A stretch of DNA of 64,000 nucleotides from CAZSLC01 sp964607675 (GTDB lineage: Bacteria > Bacteroidota > Bacteroidia > Bacteroidales > UBA932): assembly GCA_964607675.1 (NCBI GenBank), contig CAZSLC010000005.1, positions 36,623-100,622 of the forward strand. The letters are read 5' to 3'. How positions within the stretch are numbered: position 1 is the stretch's first letter; the number at the start of each line of letters is the position of its first letter. The translations under genes and the position numbers were made by a program. The notes under the pieces were generated by a model that did not search any database, was not told the origin of the DNA, and worked only from the letters and a program-made list of their open reading frames with translations. Positions 63,730-64,000 of the stretch are shown here, piece after piece.

Positions 63730-64000
63730 TAGAATTAGAACAAATAAAAGGATACTTTCCTGCTGAACTTCGAGCAAATGCCACCTTCCAGAAATATATG
63801 GTCAAAGAATATATCCAACTGATGATACTAGACTTTCTATCAACGTCGCCATATATTCAAAAAGTTGTTTTTATTGGAGGTACAAACCTGAGACTTGTAA
63901 AGGGTATAGATAGATTCTCAGAGGATTTAGATTTCGACTGCAAAAACTTCTCACAGGAAGAGTTTTTGACGATGACCGATGATATTCTGACCTTTCTGCA
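63726..64000 (+). CDS. AbiEii-type nucleotidyltransferase toxin (partial, runs off window)
   Basis: The first 91 or so residues are visible from ATG 63726. The nucleotidyltransferase core is recognisable in FIGGTNLRLVKGIDRFSEDLDFD, where GGTxLR and the Asp-x-Asp pair bind nucleotide and metal. It belongs to the AbiEii/AbiGii (DUF1814) toxins, some of which modify tRNA. The coding region is open to the window edge, so its length and intactness are unknown. Confidence 0.85.
   Translation, partial: MIELEQIKGYFPAELRANATFQKYMVKEYIQLMILDFLSTSPYIQKVVFIGGTNLRLVKGIDRFSEDLDFDCKNFSQEEFLTMTDDILTFL

Noticed and set aside
1..64000. tRNA, rRNA, riboswitch, CRISPR, insertion sequence
   Set aside because: Intergenic gaps are short and were read by eye; I saw no cloverleaf, no repeated spacer pattern, no transposase and no conserved riboswitch core. 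Small RNAs cannot be excluded without a covariance-model search.

Overview
The window looks like chromosomal DNA of a Bacteroidota bacterium, most likely of the order Bacteroidales. The evidence is low GC by eye; an S46-family dipeptidyl-peptidase; Gram-negative envelope genes (lptC, lptE, kdsB, LolD-type ATPase); SusC/D-free but Bacteroidales-like gene order (coaX-OMP-TPR-lptC-SurA/PpiD; sigma54 activator-lptE-TPR-secG); and promoters of the Bacteroidota type (TAnnTTTG -7 box) with almost no Shine-Dalgarno sequences. I see no rRNA, tRNA, CRISPR array, transposase or prophage. Genus cannot be fixed from what is visible.

Layout. 1-365 is a very AT-rich intergenic stretch. 366-9738 carries mfd, coaX and an envelope run (barrel protein, TPR protein, LptC, periplasmic/membrane-anchored PPIase). 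9814-12295 (minus) holds a tandem SGNH hydrolase and ychF. 12337-15973 has a secreted endonuclease/phosphatase-like protein, thyA-folA and an NSS transporter, tail-to-tail with a minus-strand YfhO/glycosyltransferase pair (15923-19741). 19870-24499 carries mutS, a MacB-like permease and ksgA. 24568-30097 is the most accessory-looking block: a RhaD-like aldolase, a Tat-type Gfo/Idh/MocA oxidoreductase, a HEAT protein with two DUF1080 (3-keto-glycoside hydrolase-like) domains and a TlpA thioredoxin. 30146-38534 is housekeeping (aspS, yqeY, mrp, S46 peptidase, glycerate kinase, SIMPL, rnhB). 38684-41204 has a stand-alone AraC DNA-binding domain and an EF-G paralogue without the catalytic His. 41288-47206 is a long minus-strand run: transketolase N half, two envelope genes, transketolase C half, ECF sigma factor, anti-sigma-like protein, Spy-like protein, LolD-type ATPase and TrmN6. 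47280-54453 has lepA, an OmpA/TPR lipoprotein, kdsB and the sigma54 activator-lptE-TPR-secG run. 54606-63032 has PspC-PadR-PspC, a MalY-type aminotransferase, a TPR/WG lipoprotein, a degenerate HAD-DUF3667 fusion, a CPBP protease, msrA and a DUF454 protein. The right edge (63109-64000) enters an AbiE-type toxin-antitoxin pair.

Themes worth attention: (1) several promoters place the -7 box only 4-6 nt before the start codon, predicting leaderless mRNAs; (2) five of eight convergent gene pairs overlap at their 3' ends, and the other three are separated by a hairpin terminator; (3) the Gfo/DUF1080 block fits the recently recognised oxidative 3-keto route of glycoside cleavage, with unusual architecture and an aldolase partner; (4) several enzymes have degenerate active sites (EF-G paralogue, N-terminal SGNH domain, HAD domain of the DUF3667 fusion).
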